A DNA stretch of 64,000 nucleotides from the NCBI RefSeq assembly GCF_011398355.1, contig NZ_AP021889.1, positions 744,001 through 808,000 of the forward strand, given 5' to 3'. The translations under genes and the position numbers were made by a program. The DNA is from Thiosulfatimonas sediminis. GTDB lineage: Bacteria > Pseudomonadota > Gammaproteobacteria > Thiomicrospirales > Thiomicrospiraceae. The notes beneath the pieces were generated by a model, which ran no database searches, was not told the origin of the DNA, and saw nothing but the letters and a program-made list of their open reading frames with translations. Position 1 is the stretch's first letter, and every line of letters begins with the position of its first letter. Of this stretch, positions 44,352 to 54,183 are shown piece after piece.

Positions 44352-46619
44352 ATGAGTCGTTCTGTGGAAAATGCATTGGATAAGGCGCTAACCGGCCCCG
44401 CTTTTGAAAAACGCATAAAACGCCGAAATTTGCGTGATTTAGTCGCAAAAATTGGTATCACTGTTGGTGGTTTAGGCGTGATTGGTGCCGTACTATTAAT
44501 CATGTTCTTTCTGTTTTATGTGGTGTTTCCGCTGTTTATGCCGGCAAGCATCGACAAGCATCAACAATTTGCCTTACCTGGCGGCACAACCGAAAAAACG
44601 CTCTACTACGGTATTGATGAATATCAGACCTCCGGCGTGCGCTTTACTCAGTCTGGCCAGATGTACGGTTTCGATTTGGAAAAGGCGGTCGCGACTTCAA
44701 AAGCGTCCTTGCCTCTAAATGGTGCAAAGATTACCAGTTTTACTGTTGTCAACGAGCTGCAGAGTTTGTTGGCGTTTGGCCTGTCCTCCGGCGATGTTAT
44801 TATCGCCAAATACGGCTATCAAGTTTCCTATCCAGATAACGTCAAAACCATCACCCCACAAATATCCTATCCGTTTGGTGAAGAGCCGATGACTTTAGCC
44901 GACGGGGCGATTGAGTATTTGGGCGCGCGCGTGTCCGATTCGGAAATCCGTTTTGTGTTTAAGCAGCAAGGTTCGGCGCAAATCGAAGCGAGGTTGTTTA
45001 CCAAAGTCGAGTCGATGCTGTCAGACACGATCACTTTGGAAGAAGACGGTAGCGGTCAATATCTCTCACCTCTAAAAACCCGTTGGTTAATGCTTGATTC
45101 GATGGGGCGCAATCTCTACAACATTAACGCCGACGGTATGGTTGAGTATATTGACTTGAGTGATGTCAGTGAACCGAAGCTGATTGAAACCGTTGCGTTG
45201 GTGAATAACGACAAGCCATCGACCATTCACTTTTTGCTCGGTGATTACTCCTTAATGGTCGGCACTGAAAAAGGGCAGGTGTTGCAGTGGTTTCCGGTCC
45301 GTCAAGCGGACAATAATTTTAAACTGCAGTTTATCCGCAGCTTTGACATAGGCGGCGGTGCGATTAACCACATCGCGATTGAGAAGACCCGCAAAGGGTT
45401 TGCTGTGACCAACCAAGCCGGTGAGTTTCATCTACTCCATTCGACTGCGAACCGCGATGTCGGCGATTTGCTGATTGACGTCCAAGGGGTCGGAGCGGTG
45501 GTCTTGTCGCCGCGTGCGAACGGCGCTTTGATCGAGACCGATAACGGGAATTTGGTGCAGTTGCTAATCGAAAACGAGCATCCCGATGTTTCCTTGTCGA
45601 GCTTGTGGGGCAAAGTCTGGTATGAGGGCTATGAAGAGCCGACCTACACTTGGCAATCTTCTTCGGCCAGCTCCGATTTTGAACCGAAATTCTCCTTGAT
45701 GCCGCTCACCTGGGGCACCATCAAAGCCGCGTTATATTCAATGTTGTTTGCCGTGCCGATTGCTATTTTGGCGGCAATCTACACCGCTTTCTTTATGGAT
45801 AAGCAAACCCGTCAATGGGTGAAACCGTCGATTGAAATGATTGAAGCTTTGCCGACGGTCATTCTCGGCTTCTTGGCCGGCTTATGGTTAGCCCCTTATA
45901 TGGAATCCCATCTTCCCGGCTTTTTCGCCATCTTCATTGTTGTGCCGATCGGGATTATCTTGTTCGGTTATGGCTGGACCAAAATGCCGAAAGCGATTCG
46001 TCAAAAAGTCTCCGTGGGGCGTCGCGCCGTGCTGATGATTCCGGTGGTGATTTTCTTAGGTTGGTTTGCGCTGCAATTAAGCGCACCTTTGGAAAATGCC
46101 TTTTTCAGCGGCGATATGCGCACTTGGTTGACCAACGAAGCCGGTATCGACTTTGACCAGCGTAATGCTATGGTCATCGGTTTTGCGATGGGCTTTGCCT
46201 TGATTCCAACGATATTCTCAGTAGCGGAAGACGCGATTTATAACGTACCGGCTTATTTGGTCAACGGCTCTTTGGCGTTGGGCGCGTCCGGTTGGCAGAC
46301 GCTGGTTGGCGTGGTGTTGCCGACCGCTTCACCGGGGATTTTCTCGGCAATCATGCTTGGCTTCGGTCGCGGTGTCGGCGAGACAATGATTGTTTTGATG
46401 GCGTCGGGTAACACACCTTTGATGAACGCCAATCTGTTTGAAGGGATGCGGACGCTATCGGCCAACTTGGCGGTGGAAATGCCGGAAGCGGAGGTGGCCA
46501 GTTCGCACTATCGCGTGCTGTTCCTTTCAGGTCTGGTGCTGTTTATCTTCACCTTCTTCTTTAACACGATTGCCGAAGTGGTGCGCCAGCGCATGCGCCG
46601 CAAGTACGGTTCACTTTAA
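44352..46619 (+). CDS. pstC: Phosphate ABC transporter permease PstC, large form
   Basis: Inner-membrane permease for high-affinity phosphate import. The 755-residue protein is far longer than the roughly 320 residues of E. coli PstC. After an N-terminal helix (about 35-65) comes a periplasmic region of about 390 residues, then the permease core (about 460-750). The core shows SIEMIEALPTVILGFLAG-type sequence and the EAA-like loop VNGSLALGASGWQTL and GRGVGETMIVLM. Long PstC proteins with this insert are known in marine gammaproteobacteria. ATG 44352 follows TAGG; an in-frame GTG five codons earlier is less likely. First gene of pstCAB-phoU-phoBR. Confidence 0.93.
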   Translation: MSRSVENALDKALTGPAFEKRIKRRNLRDLVAKIGITVGGLGVIGAVLLIMFFLFYVVFPLFMPASIDKHQQFALPGGTTEKTLYYGIDEYQTSGVRFTQSGQMYGFDLEKAVATSKASLPLNGAKITSFTVVNELQSLLAFGLSSGDVIIAKYGYQVSYPDNVKTITPQISYPFGEEPMTLADGAIEYLGARVSDSEIRFVFKQQGSAQIEARLFTKVESMLSDTITLEEDGSGQYLSPLKTRWLMLDSMGRNLYNINADGMVEYIDLSDVSEPKLIETVALVNNDKPSTIHFLLGDYSLMVGTEKGQVLQWFPVRQADNNFKLQFIRSFDIGGGAINHIAIEKTRKGFAVTNQAGEFHLLHSTANRDVGDLLIDVQGVGAVVLSPRANGALIETDNGNLVQLLIENEHPDVSLSSLWGKVWYEGYEEPTYTWQSSSASSDFEPKFSLMPLTWGTIKAALYSMLFAVPIAILAAIYTAFFMDKQTRQWVKPSIEMIEALPTVILGFLAGLWLAPYMESHLPGFFAIFIVVPIGIILFGYGWTKMPKAIRQKVSVGRRAVLMIPVVIFLGWFALQLSAPLENAFFSGDMRTWLTNEAGIDFDQRNAMVIGFAMGFALIPTIFSVAEDAIYNVPAYLVNGSLALGASGWQTLVGVVLPTASPGIFSAIMLGFGRGVGETMIVLMASGNTPLMNANLFEGMRTLSANLAVEMPEAEVASSHYRVLFLSGLVLFIFTFFFNTIAEVVRQRMRRKYGSL

Positions 46620-46631
46620 GGAGTGCTGACA

Positions 46632-48269
46632 ATGAAACAATGGTTCCAAAAAGGCGAACACTGGATTTGGATGAGCTCCGCGATGGTGGCCTTAAGCGTT
46701 GTCCTGGTGCTGGGTCTGTTTGCCATGATTACCTACAAAGGGATGGTGCATTTCTGGCCGCATACGGTCTACGAATACCAGCTTAATAACGGTTCGGTGG
46801 TCGAAAGCGTGGTCGGCGAACATCGAGAAACCAAGGTAAAAGAGGTCTACGAGGTAGCCGGACAAGCGCCGCGTCTGGTCGATCAGCTCTTAATTAAAGT
46901 CGGTAACCGCGACATCTACGGCATTGACTTTCGTTGGCTCAACGCGGACGACTTGGTCGAAGCCGAGCCGAAAATCGCCAGCGATGCGGTGGTTATTGAG
47001 CGTTTCGAGTACGGTAATGTCTATGGTTGGTACCACACCTTAAAGGTCGGCACTCAAACCTTTAGCGGTTCGGTACTGGTGGCGGAGCTGGCAAAACAAG
47101 TAGCCGAAGGAAAGCGTCTACACGATGCGATCAAGGCCATCGAAAAAAGCGATATCGGTTACGTCAACTATCAGCTTGAGCAGTTACGTTTGGATGAAAA
47201 GCGTCTTAAATCGCAAGACCAATGGAACAGTGAGCAAGAACAGCGTCACGCCGACGAGCGTGTCGTCTTGGAGCAGCAGTTCCGTGATTTCCAGGCGCAG
47301 ACTCAACTGTTGTACCAAGAGCAGTCGACGCTGGGCGAGTTGACCATGCGCGTCAGCGGCGGGCAATTGCTGAATGTACCGATTAAAAATATCGTGCATT
47401 ACTGGCAGCCGAACGAAATGTCGCTGGGCGAAAAGATGGGCTTTTTCTTTAACGGCATCGGTCGTTTCTTGAGCGAAGACCCGCGTGAAGCGAATACCGA
47501 AGGCGGTATTTTTCCGGCGATGATCGGTACCATTACCATGGTGCTGATCATGACGATTCTGGTCACGCCAATGGGGGTTATTGCCGCGGTCTATATGCGT
47601 GAATACGCTAAAGACGGTCCGGTATTGCGTGCGGTTCGCATCTCGATTAACAACTTGGCGGGGGTGCCCTCGATTGTGTTCGGTATCTTCGGTCTGGGCT
47701 TCTTTGTCTATATTCTGGGCGGGTCGATTGATGAATTGTTCTACGGTTATGCTCTGCCGAGTCCGACTTTCGGAACCCCGGGACTTTTATGGGCATCCTT
47801 GACCATGGCGCTGTTGACCTTGCCGGTGGTTATCGTATCGACCGAAGAGGGGTTGTCACGTATTCCGCGTTCATTACGCGAGGGCGGCTTGGCGCTGGGG
47901 GCGACTAAAATCGAAGTGATTCAGAAAATCGTTATCCCTATGGCGTTGCCGGCGATTATGACCGGGTTGATTTTGGCTGTCGCGCGCGCGGCCGGTGAAG
48001 TCGCGCCCTTGATGTTGGTCGGTGTGGTGAAGTTGGCACCGGAATTGCCGGTGGATGCTATTGCGCCGTTTGTGCATTTGGATCGTAAATTTATGCACTT
48101 GGGTTTCCATATCTACGATGTCGGCTTCCAAAGCCCGAACGTCGAAGCGTCGCAACCGTTGGTCTATGCCACCTCACTGTTGCTGGTACTGATTATCGTG
48201 GGATTAAACCTAGGGGCGATTTCGATTCGTAACCGTTTACGTGAAAAGTATAAAGCGCTAGAGCATTAA
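46632..48269 (+). CDS. pstA: Phosphate ABC transporter permease PstA, large form
   Basis: Second permease subunit, 545 residues. It has an N-terminal helix (about 14-38), an extended periplasmic insert of about 240 residues that includes a charged coiled coil (about 165-225), and the permease core (about 285-540). The core shows FPAMIGTITMVLIMTI, NNLAGVPSIVFGIFGLG and the EAA-like loop REGGLALGATKIEVIQKIV. ATG 46632 follows GGAG. The matching inserts of PstC and PstA probably pack together outside the membrane. Confidence 0.93.
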   Translation: MKQWFQKGEHWIWMSSAMVALSVVLVLGLFAMITYKGMVHFWPHTVYEYQLNNGSVVESVVGEHRETKVKEVYEVAGQAPRLVDQLLIKVGNRDIYGIDFRWLNADDLVEAEPKIASDAVVIERFEYGNVYGWYHTLKVGTQTFSGSVLVAELAKQVAEGKRLHDAIKAIEKSDIGYVNYQLEQLRLDEKRLKSQDQWNSEQEQRHADERVVLEQQFRDFQAQTQLLYQEQSTLGELTMRVSGGQLLNVPIKNIVHYWQPNEMSLGEKMGFFFNGIGRFLSEDPREANTEGGIFPAMIGTITMVLIMTILVTPMGVIAAVYMREYAKDGPVLRAVRISINNLAGVPSIVFGIFGLGFFVYILGGSIDELFYGYALPSPTFGTPGLLWASLTMALLTLPVVIVSTEEGLSRIPRSLREGGLALGATKIEVIQKIVIPMALPAIMTGLILAVARAAGEVAPLMLVGVVKLAPELPVDAIAPFVHLDRKFMHLGFHIYDVGFQSPNVEASQPLVYATSLLLVLIIVGLNLGAISIRNRLREKYKALEH

Positions 48270-48313
48270 GACGGCAAGCTCGCGCCGACAAGAATTTACA
48301 AAGGTAACTACAA

Positions 48314-49132
48314 ATGAGTGAACAAAATTTAACCATTTCGATGGATCGCGATAATCGTCAACTGCAGTTGGCAGACGAAAAAGTCGCGATTCGCGTCAAA
48401 GACTGGAACCTGTTTTATGGTTCAAAACAAGCGTTGCAAAATGTGACCATGGATTTGCCGGAAAACCGCGTTACTGCGTTTATCGGCCCATCCGGTTGCG
48501 GTAAATCGACCCTGTTACGCTGTTTTAATCGCATGAATGATTTGATAGATATTGTGCGCACCGAAGGTGAAATGACGCTGCATGGTGATGATATGTATGC
48601 CAAAGATATGGATGTTGCCGCTTTGCGCCGTCGCGTCGGCATGGTGTTCCAAAAGCCAAATCCTTTCCCCAAATCCATCTACGAAAACGTCTGTTACGGT
48701 CTGCGTTTGCAAGGCGTTAAGGACAAGCAAACCCTTGATGAGTCGGTTGAGTGGGCGTTGAAGGGCGCCGGCTTGTGGGAAGAAGTGAAAGATCGTCTGC
48801 ACGATAACGCTTTGGGTATGTCCGGCGGTCAGCAACAGCGTTTATGCATTGCGCGCGCCATTGCCATTAAGCCGGAAGTTTTGCTGTTGGATGAGCCGAC
48901 GTCGGCACTTGACCCGATTTCCACCTTGGCCATCGAAGAGTTGATTTTTGAACTTAAGAAAGAGTTCACCATTTTGATTGTGACCCACAACATGCAACAG
49001 GCTGCGCGGGTTTCTGATTACACCGCGTTTATGTATATGGGCGAACTGATTGAATATACCGATACCGACTCGCTGTTCACCAACCCCCAAGTAAAACGCA
49101 CCGAAGATTACATTACTGGCCGTTATGGTTAA
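48314..49132 (+). CDS. pstB: Phosphate ABC transporter ATP-binding protein PstB
   Basis: ATPase that powers phosphate import. The 272-residue protein has Walker [10 protein letters not shown] (58-66), a Q-loop in [16 protein letters not shown] (PstB-typical), the signature [13 protein letters not shown], Walker [14 protein letters not shown] and the H-loop VTHNM. It lies 44 bp after pstA and 20 bp before phoU. Confidence 0.97.
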   Translation: MSEQNLTISMDRDNRQLQLADEKVAIRVKDWNLFYGSKQALQNVTMDLPENRVTAFIGPSGCGKSTLLRCFNRMNDLIDIVRTEGEMTLHGDDMYAKDMDVAALRRRVGMVFQKPNPFPKSIYENVCYGLRLQGVKDKQTLDESVEWALKGAGLWEEVKDRLHDNALGMSGGQQQRLCIARAIAIKPEVLLLDEPTSALDPISTLAIEELIFELKKEFTILIVTHNMQQAARVSDYTAFMYMGELIEYTDTDSLFTNPQVKRTEDYITGRYG

Positions 49133-49152
49133 CCGGTTAGAGGAGAGTAAAC

Positions 49153-49884
49153 ATGAACCGAGATGAGTTTAATAGTCATATATCTGAGCAACTTAACCGT
49201 AACTTGGAGGCGCTGTTTAATCAGGTCTTAGAGATGGGTGGGGTAGTTGAACAGCAGTTGCAAGACGTCAGCCAAGCCTTGGAAAACAGTGACGAAGCCA
49301 AAGCGATTAATGCGCTGAATTTGGATAAAATCATTAATCGCGAAGAAATTGAAATAGACCGTCTTTGTGCCGCCGTTTTAGCGCGCCAACAACCGACCGC
49401 TTCCGATTTGCGTTTGATTGTGATGTCGATTCGCATCGCTGTCGATTTAGAGCGTATGGGCGATGAAGCGGTGAAGATTGCGAAATTAGCAATTACGCAG
49501 TGTAAATTGGGGGGAGACTGCACGCAAATGCCGGCTTACGCTTACTTAAAACAATTAATGGTTGCCAGTAGCAGTATGCTTAAAAGTGCTTTAAACGCCT
49601 TTACTCGTTTAGAGTTATCCGACATTCTTGGATTGTATAAAGAAGAAACGCGGATGGATGAAGTGCTAAAATTGGCGACAGCAGAAATTCAAGCCAAGTT
49701 GGTCGAGGCAAGCACTTCCGAGCAAGTTGCGCTGTATATACAGATGTTATTAGCGGTGCGTGCGGCCGAGCGCATTACCGATCACGCACTCAATATTGCC
49801 GAAAGCGTGGTCTATTTAGTACGCGGTAAAGATGTTCGTCAAATGGATGAAGCGGCCTTGGCAGACTTTTTGCATACAAAGTGA
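49153..49884 (+). CDS. phoU: Phosphate signalling regulator PhoU
   Basis: The 243-residue all-helical protein is built of two three-helix PhoU repeats, each with an acidic metal-binding motif. Visible stretches are KIINREEIEIDRLCAAVLARQQP and RMGDEAVKIAKLA in the first repeat, and AERITDHALNIAESVVYLV in the second. It links PstSCAB activity to PhoR and represses the Pho regulon when phosphate is ample. GAGGAGAG precedes the start. Confidence 0.95.
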   Translation: MNRDEFNSHISEQLNRNLEALFNQVLEMGGVVEQQLQDVSQALENSDEAKAINALNLDKIINREEIEIDRLCAAVLARQQPTASDLRLIVMSIRIAVDLERMGDEAVKIAKLAITQCKLGGDCTQMPAYAYLKQLMVASSSMLKSALNAFTRLELSDILGLYKEETRMDEVLKLATAEIQAKLVEASTSEQVALYIQMLLAVRAAERITDHALNIAESVVYLVRGKDVRQMDEAALADFLHTK

Positions 49885-49918
49885 CCTTTTTTAGGTAAGG
49901 TTTGTCAGGAGAGTTCAT

Positions 49919-50623
49919 TTGAGCCAAAAAACCATCTTAGTTGTTGAAGACGAAGCGGCCATCCGCGATATGTTGAAATTCACTCTTGTCTCCTCGGGAT
50001 TCAGGGTGGAAGAGGCGGGTAACGCCGAATTGGGTATGCGGCTGGCGCTGGAGAAAAAACCGGATTTGATTCTTCTGGATTGGATGTTACCTGGTATTTC
50101 TGGTATTACAATGGCGCAAAAGCTGCGCCAACATGAGGCAACCATTCATTTGCCGATTATCATGTTGACCGCGCGCGGCGAAGAAGAGGCGCAGGTGCAG
50201 GGCTTTGATGCCGGTGTGGATGACTATGTCGTTAAACCGTTTTCACCGCGTGCATTAGTGGCGCGAGTGAATGCGTTATTGCGGCGTCAAAAAGGTTCGT
50301 CTGGACAAAACGACGATAAACATCGTATTGCAGGGCGGATGTGTCTGGATATCGAAAGTCACCGTTTTTATGTAGACGGTAACGAGGTCAAATTGGGACC
50401 GACCGAATTTAAATTGGTCAATTTCTTTATATCGCATTCGGATCGAGTTTTCTCGCGCGCGCAGTTATTGGACCAGGTTTGGGGGCTGAATGTGGTGGTT
50501 GAAGAACGCACGGTGGATGTGCATATTCGCCGTTTACGAAAATTACTGGAACCAATCGGCGTCGCGGATTACATTCAAACCATTCGCGGGTCAGGGTATC
50601 GGTTCTCGGCTGTGGAGGCGTAA
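49919..50623 (+). CDS. phoB: Phosphate regulon response regulator PhoB
   Basis: OmpR-family transcription factor of 234 residues. The receiver domain has acidic residues E10-D11 and phospho-acceptor D54 in LILLDWMLPG, and K in VVKPFSPRAL. The winged-helix domain shows LGPTEFKLVNFF and RTVDVHIRRLRKLLEP. The start is TTG, 7 nt after AGGAG; no ATG or GTG fits. It should bind the Pho boxes listed upstream of pstC and pstS. Confidence 0.95.
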   Translation: MSQKTILVVEDEAAIRDMLKFTLVSSGFRVEEAGNAELGMRLALEKKPDLILLDWMLPGISGITMAQKLRQHEATIHLPIIMLTARGEEEAQVQGFDAGVDDYVVKPFSPRALVARVNALLRRQKGSSGQNDDKHRIAGRMCLDIESHRFYVDGNEVKLGPTEFKLVNFFISHSDRVFSRAQLLDQVWGLNVVVEERTVDVHIRRLRKLLEPIGVADYIQTIRGSGYRFSAVEA

Positions 50624-50628
50624 GCGAT

Positions 50629-51921
50629 TTGCTTAGCAGTGGGATAAAGCACGAACTCACTTGGATTATTGGTGTGCTCTCGGTTTTTTTAGCGTTTGTT
50701 TGGCTTACCGGATGGTGGTATTTTACGCTTGCCAGTTTTGTGGTTTTCTATGTTGGGCGTCATCTGTGGAGTATGGCTAAATTTGAATCTTGGATTCAAG
50801 GAGGCAGTATCGAAGCGCACCCGCCGTCCAGTGGGCTTTGGTCGGAACTCTCTTATCAAGTCTCGAAAAAACAGCGTGCTTTAGAAAAACACGCCGACCT
50901 CAACTTTTATAAATCCGAACAGTTCAAGGCTGCATCAATGTTACTGCCTTCGGCGGTGGTATCAATTGATCAGCGCAATTACATTGAATGGTTAAACGAA
51001 CCGGCGATGAATATGCTCGGCATCTTGCGCCAAGATGTTGGCCGTCGTATCGAAGCGGTCATTCGGCATCCGGATTTTTTAGACTATTTAAAGTCGCACG
51101 ATTATGAAAGTTCACAAACGATATCGCTTGATCAATCCCGAGTGTTTGAGATCAAAATCATTGAATATTTTGAAAACCACAAACTCTTAATCGCCACCGA
51201 TATTACGGAGTTGTATCAATTAGCGCAGATTCGTCGTGATTTTGTCGCCAACGCTTCGCACGAACTGCGCACGCCCTTGACGGTCTTGCATGGCTATTTG
51301 GAGCTGATGCGTGATATGCCGCACGAGGGGCATTGGGATACGCCGCTGGAGCATATGCACAATCAAACCTTACGGATGCGCGCGATTATTGATGATTTGC
51401 TGACGCTATCATCAATTGAAGCGGATTCGATTACCGCTGAATTAGAGGAGGTGGATGTTCCGAGTATGATGCAACATCTGCATATCGAAGCAGCGCAACT
51501 GGCGAAGCCGGAGCACCATTTAGTGTTTGAGGTAGATGCTTGCTTAGCGTTAAAAGGGTTTACCGAGCCGTTGAAAAGCGTGTTTATGAACTTGATTTCA
51601 AATGCGATTCGGTATTCTCCAGATGGTGGCGAGATTAAAGTGCGCTGGTATCAGGATGAGCAGGGGGCGCATTTTTCGGTGTCCGACCAAGGCTTGGGCG
51701 TGGCTCCGGAGCATATTCCGCGTTTAACCGAACGTTTTTATCGGGTAAATAAAGACCGTTCACGCACCACTGGCGGCACCGGCTTGGGCTTGGCGATTGT
51801 TAAGCACGTGCTGGAAAAACACGATTCGCATTTGCAAGTTTCCAGTGTGCTTGGCAAGGGGAGTACTTTCTATTGTCGTTTTGCGCCTGCGCGAGTGATT
51901 CTTCTTAACGATTTTGAATAG
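50629..51921 (+). CDS. phoR: Phosphate regulon sensor histidine kinase PhoR
   Basis: The 430-residue inner-membrane kinase has two N-terminal hydrophobic segments (about 12-28 and 31-44) and no periplasmic domain, as usual for PhoR. A PAS domain (about 102-195) precedes HisKA with H211 in NASHELRTPLTVLHGY. HATPase motifs are LISNAIRYSP, DQGLGV and GGTGLGLAI. It begins with TTG 5 bp after phoB, behind GGAGG. It phosphorylates PhoB when phosphate is scarce. Confidence 0.94.
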   Translation: MLSSGIKHELTWIIGVLSVFLAFVWLTGWWYFTLASFVVFYVGRHLWSMAKFESWIQGGSIEAHPPSSGLWSELSYQVSKKQRALEKHADLNFYKSEQFKAASMLLPSAVVSIDQRNYIEWLNEPAMNMLGILRQDVGRRIEAVIRHPDFLDYLKSHDYESSQTISLDQSRVFEIKIIEYFENHKLLIATDITELYQLAQIRRDFVANASHELRTPLTVLHGYLELMRDMPHEGHWDTPLEHMHNQTLRMRAIIDDLLTLSSIEADSITAELEEVDVPSMMQHLHIEAAQLAKPEHHLVFEVDACLALKGFTEPLKSVFMNLISNAIRYSPDGGEIKVRWYQDEQGAHFSVSDQGLGVAPEHIPRLTERFYRVNKDRSRTTGGTGLGLAIVKHVLEKHDSHLQVSSVLGKGSTFYCRFAPARVILLNDFE

Positions 51922-51929
51922 ACCCCATT

Positions 51930-51976
51930 GCGGCCGGTTTTTGTGCCATCAAACTATTGTTGCACCGGCCGCTTTT
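51930..51976 (+). terminator. Terminator after phoR, overlapping the end of the RegA-like gene
   Basis: GCGGCCGGT (51930-51938) pairs perfectly with ACCGGCCGC (51964-51972) across a 25-nt loop and is followed by TTTT. The right arm lies in the last codons of the convergent gene. It lacks a T tract on the minus strand, so it mainly serves phoR. Confidence 0.6.
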
Positions 51977-52523
51977 GTAATTTGCGCTGTAGGGTTCGGC
52001 GGTGCATATTCAATGCTTTTGCGGTAGCAGAAATATTCCCATCGTTTTCCGCCAGCACTTTCTGAATGTGTTCCCACTCCATACGCCGAACCGACATCGC
52101 TTGGAAATCGTCTTCGCTTGGATTTACGGGACGATTCTCCGTCTCTTTTTCCTGTTTAGTTGCCGGTTCTAAGGTTTGCAGTTTTTTGAGAATATCTTGC
52201 ACCGAAGCGGGTTTACATAAGTAGTCAATCGCGCCGAGACGCATCGCTTCCACGGCAGTGGTGATGCTGGCGTAGCCGGTTAAAATTAAGGCGCGGCACT
52301 GCGCTTGGTGAAGCAGCAAATCTTGCAACACTTGTAAACCACTTTGGCCGTCAATATTTAAATCCAGAATCGCGTATTCAATTGGCTGACTAAGGTACAG
52401 TTCTCTCGCGGCCTCGGGTGACTCTGCTAGCAAGGTATCAATATTTTGTTGTTTGAGCGCATTGCCTATAATACGCAAGAAAGTCGGGTCGTCATCAACC
52501 ACCAATATCGGGGTGTTTATCAT
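51954..52523 (-). CDS. regA: Redox response regulator, RegA/PrrA/ActR type
   Basis: The 189-residue protein has a receiver domain with acidic D10-D12 and phospho-acceptor D54 in AILDLNIDG. A proline-containing linker (near 130) leads to a Fis-type helix-turn-helix, GNISATAKALNMHRRTLQRKL. That short HTH is the hallmark of RegA/PrrA/ActR regulators of respiration and redox balance. It starts 2 bp after the kinase gene. A consensus RegA palindrome lies in the nearby divergent region at 54104. Confidence 0.9.
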   Translation of the reverse strand: MINTPILVVDDDPTFLRIIGNALKQQNIDTLLAESPEAARELYLSQPIEYAILDLNIDGQSGLQVLQDLLLHQAQCRALILTGYASITTAVEAMRLGAIDYLCKPASVQDILKKLQTLEPATKQEKETENRPVNPSEDDFQAMSVRRMEWEHIQKVLAENDGNISATAKALNMHRRTLQRKLQKRPVQQ

Positions 52524-52525
52524 GT

Positions 52526-53857
52526 TTATTCGCTCGTTGTGGGAACTTTTTGCAGAATGTCGCTAAGCCAAATTGTGACCTTTAAGCCACGTATTTTTTG
52601 GGCGCTGTCAGTGTCATTGGCAAATTGAATGTCGCCATGAAAACGGTTTAAAATCATTCGACTTAAAAATACCCCCATGCCTAAGCCGTGGGGCGATTCA
52701 GCTGGCGCCTTGCCTAAGTTATCTAATAAATCTGCATTCAAGCCACCGCCTTGATCACGAATTTGCAAATGCAATTCGCATGGCTTCGCGGTTTCGTTCA
52801 ATTGCCATTGCAGCTCAATCCACTCTGGGCTATAGCGCGCGCCATTATCGAGCAAGTTCATTAACGCCAGTTTTAAACTGGGATCGGCGCTGATGGTGTA
52901 ACTTTCCAGTGCATTGCTTGCTCCCTGAATTTGCAAACTACTGCGCGGATGCAAGAGCGCAAACTCCTGTTTTAAGGTTTTAAAAAACTGGCTCAATGGG
53001 ATGTTGGGTGGCTGATTTTTATTGGCGTAATCGGCGCGTAAACGTAAATTTTGTAACGCTTGGGTACAGACAATCAGCTGTTCTTGCATGGTTTTTAGGT
53101 AATCCTTGCCCGTGTCGCTGTGCACCTCACTTTGCAGCAAGTCGTGCAAAAAAGTTAAGGTATTGAGCGGCGTGCTCAGTTGATGTGCAGAGGCTGAAGC
53201 GATACTCGCTACCGATAACACATATTCGGTTTCTAATGCGCTGCGTTGCTGGGTTTCAAGTAAGCGTTGCTGTTGGTCCAGTCGGGATTTCATCGGCAGG
53301 ATAAACAGCGCGAGGAACAGCACCAACAACATAAACACCAACATCGAACCGTGCAAATGCCAAGCGAAAAAAGCCTGCAAACTCTGCACCTTGAGCGACA
53401 TGATCGGTACATAGTAATAATTTAACAGCAGATAAAGCAGCGCTGAAAATACCGCCAAACTCATAAAAAAAGGCGGTGACAGTAAGAGCATTCCGAGTGC
53501 CAGCGGCAGTAATAAAAGATGGGTTAATGGATTAATGGTGCCGCCGGTTGCATACAACAAGGCACTGTTAATTAGCATCGCCCACATTAACAGCGACATC
53601 CATAACCAATTGTCTTTGCGACAGTTTTGGTTGGTACTACGGCCTTTACTCAGCCTTTTATTACGGCTAAGCAAAAAACTGCTGCTAAGGGTGAGCAATA
53701 GCAACAGCAACCAAACGCTTGACCAAGCAAGCGAAAACTGCATTTTTAAATGACCGATAAACCAGCCAAGCGTCACCAGCCAGATGATGCTTAAAAACAA
53801 TAGCATGCTGGTGTAATAACGAATTTGGGCGGGTTGTGGAATCTGAATACGCAGCAT
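52526..53857 (-). CDS. regB: Redox sensor histidine kinase, RegB/PrrB type
   Basis: The 443-residue protein has six predicted transmembrane helices (about 15-190). It carries the quinone-sensing motif GGTINPL at 105-111, matching GGxxNPF of RegB. The H-box is AHQLSTPLNTL with H225, followed by C264 where RegB has its redox-active cysteine. The ATPase part shows LLDNGARYSPEW, DQGGGLNADL and HGLGMGVFLSR. Quinone and thiol redox inputs are therefore likely. It is first in a regB-regA operon. Confidence 0.9.
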   Translation of the reverse strand: MLRIQIPQPAQIRYYTSMLLFLSIIWLVTLGWFIGHLKMQFSLAWSSVWLLLLLLTLSSSFLLSRNKRLSKGRSTNQNCRKDNWLWMSLLMWAMLINSALLYATGGTINPLTHLLLLPLALGMLLLSPPFFMSLAVFSALLYLLLNYYYVPIMSLKVQSLQAFFAWHLHGSMLVFMLLVLFLALFILPMKSRLDQQQRLLETQQRSALETEYVLSVASIASASAHQLSTPLNTLTFLHDLLQSEVHSDTGKDYLKTMQEQLIVCTQALQNLRLRADYANKNQPPNIPLSQFFKTLKQEFALLHPRSSLQIQGASNALESYTISADPSLKLALMNLLDNGARYSPEWIELQWQLNETAKPCELHLQIRDQGGGLNADLLDNLGKAPAESPHGLGMGVFLSRMILNRFHGDIQFANDTDSAQKIRGLKVTIWLSDILQKVPTTSE

Positions 53858-54183
53858 TGGTCGTGTTTATCGTCAAGTAAAGTGGGTGCTAATCTTACTC
53901 AAAGTTCAGCGCACTTGCGCGCTTAGAGATGACCAAATTCATACTACCTTAATAAGTCTGTCCACTGGAACCATCCTTGCGGTTACATATTATGCTGCAC
54001 TCGCATCGCTTCAGAACTGACAAACTGTGCGCTCTTAGCGTTGACGCTTATTCACTCGGTCGTGTTATAAATTAAATTTATTGTTTGTTATAAGTTTTAT
54101 GAGTGCGACAATTTGTCGCAGTTATCTCAGAAAATTAGGCGTTAAAATTCCCGCACTTAATTTATTACTGAATAACGAGAACA
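53858..54183. other. Divergent regB / diheme-peroxidase intergenic region
   Basis: This 326-bp region holds no coding frame I can support. Its one clear element is the RegA-type palindrome at 54104. The part from 54060 to 54100 is AT-rich (TTATAAATTAAATTTA) and may hold the peroxidase promoter. Confidence 0.6.
54104..54120. promoter_or_regulatory. RegA/PrrA-type binding palindrome
   Basis: TGCGAC-AATTT-GTCGCA is a perfect 6-bp dyad with a 5-bp AT spacer, matching the described GCGRC/GYCGC consensus of RegA-family sites. It lies 64 bp before the diheme-peroxidase gene and 247 bp before regB. Confidence 0.65.
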
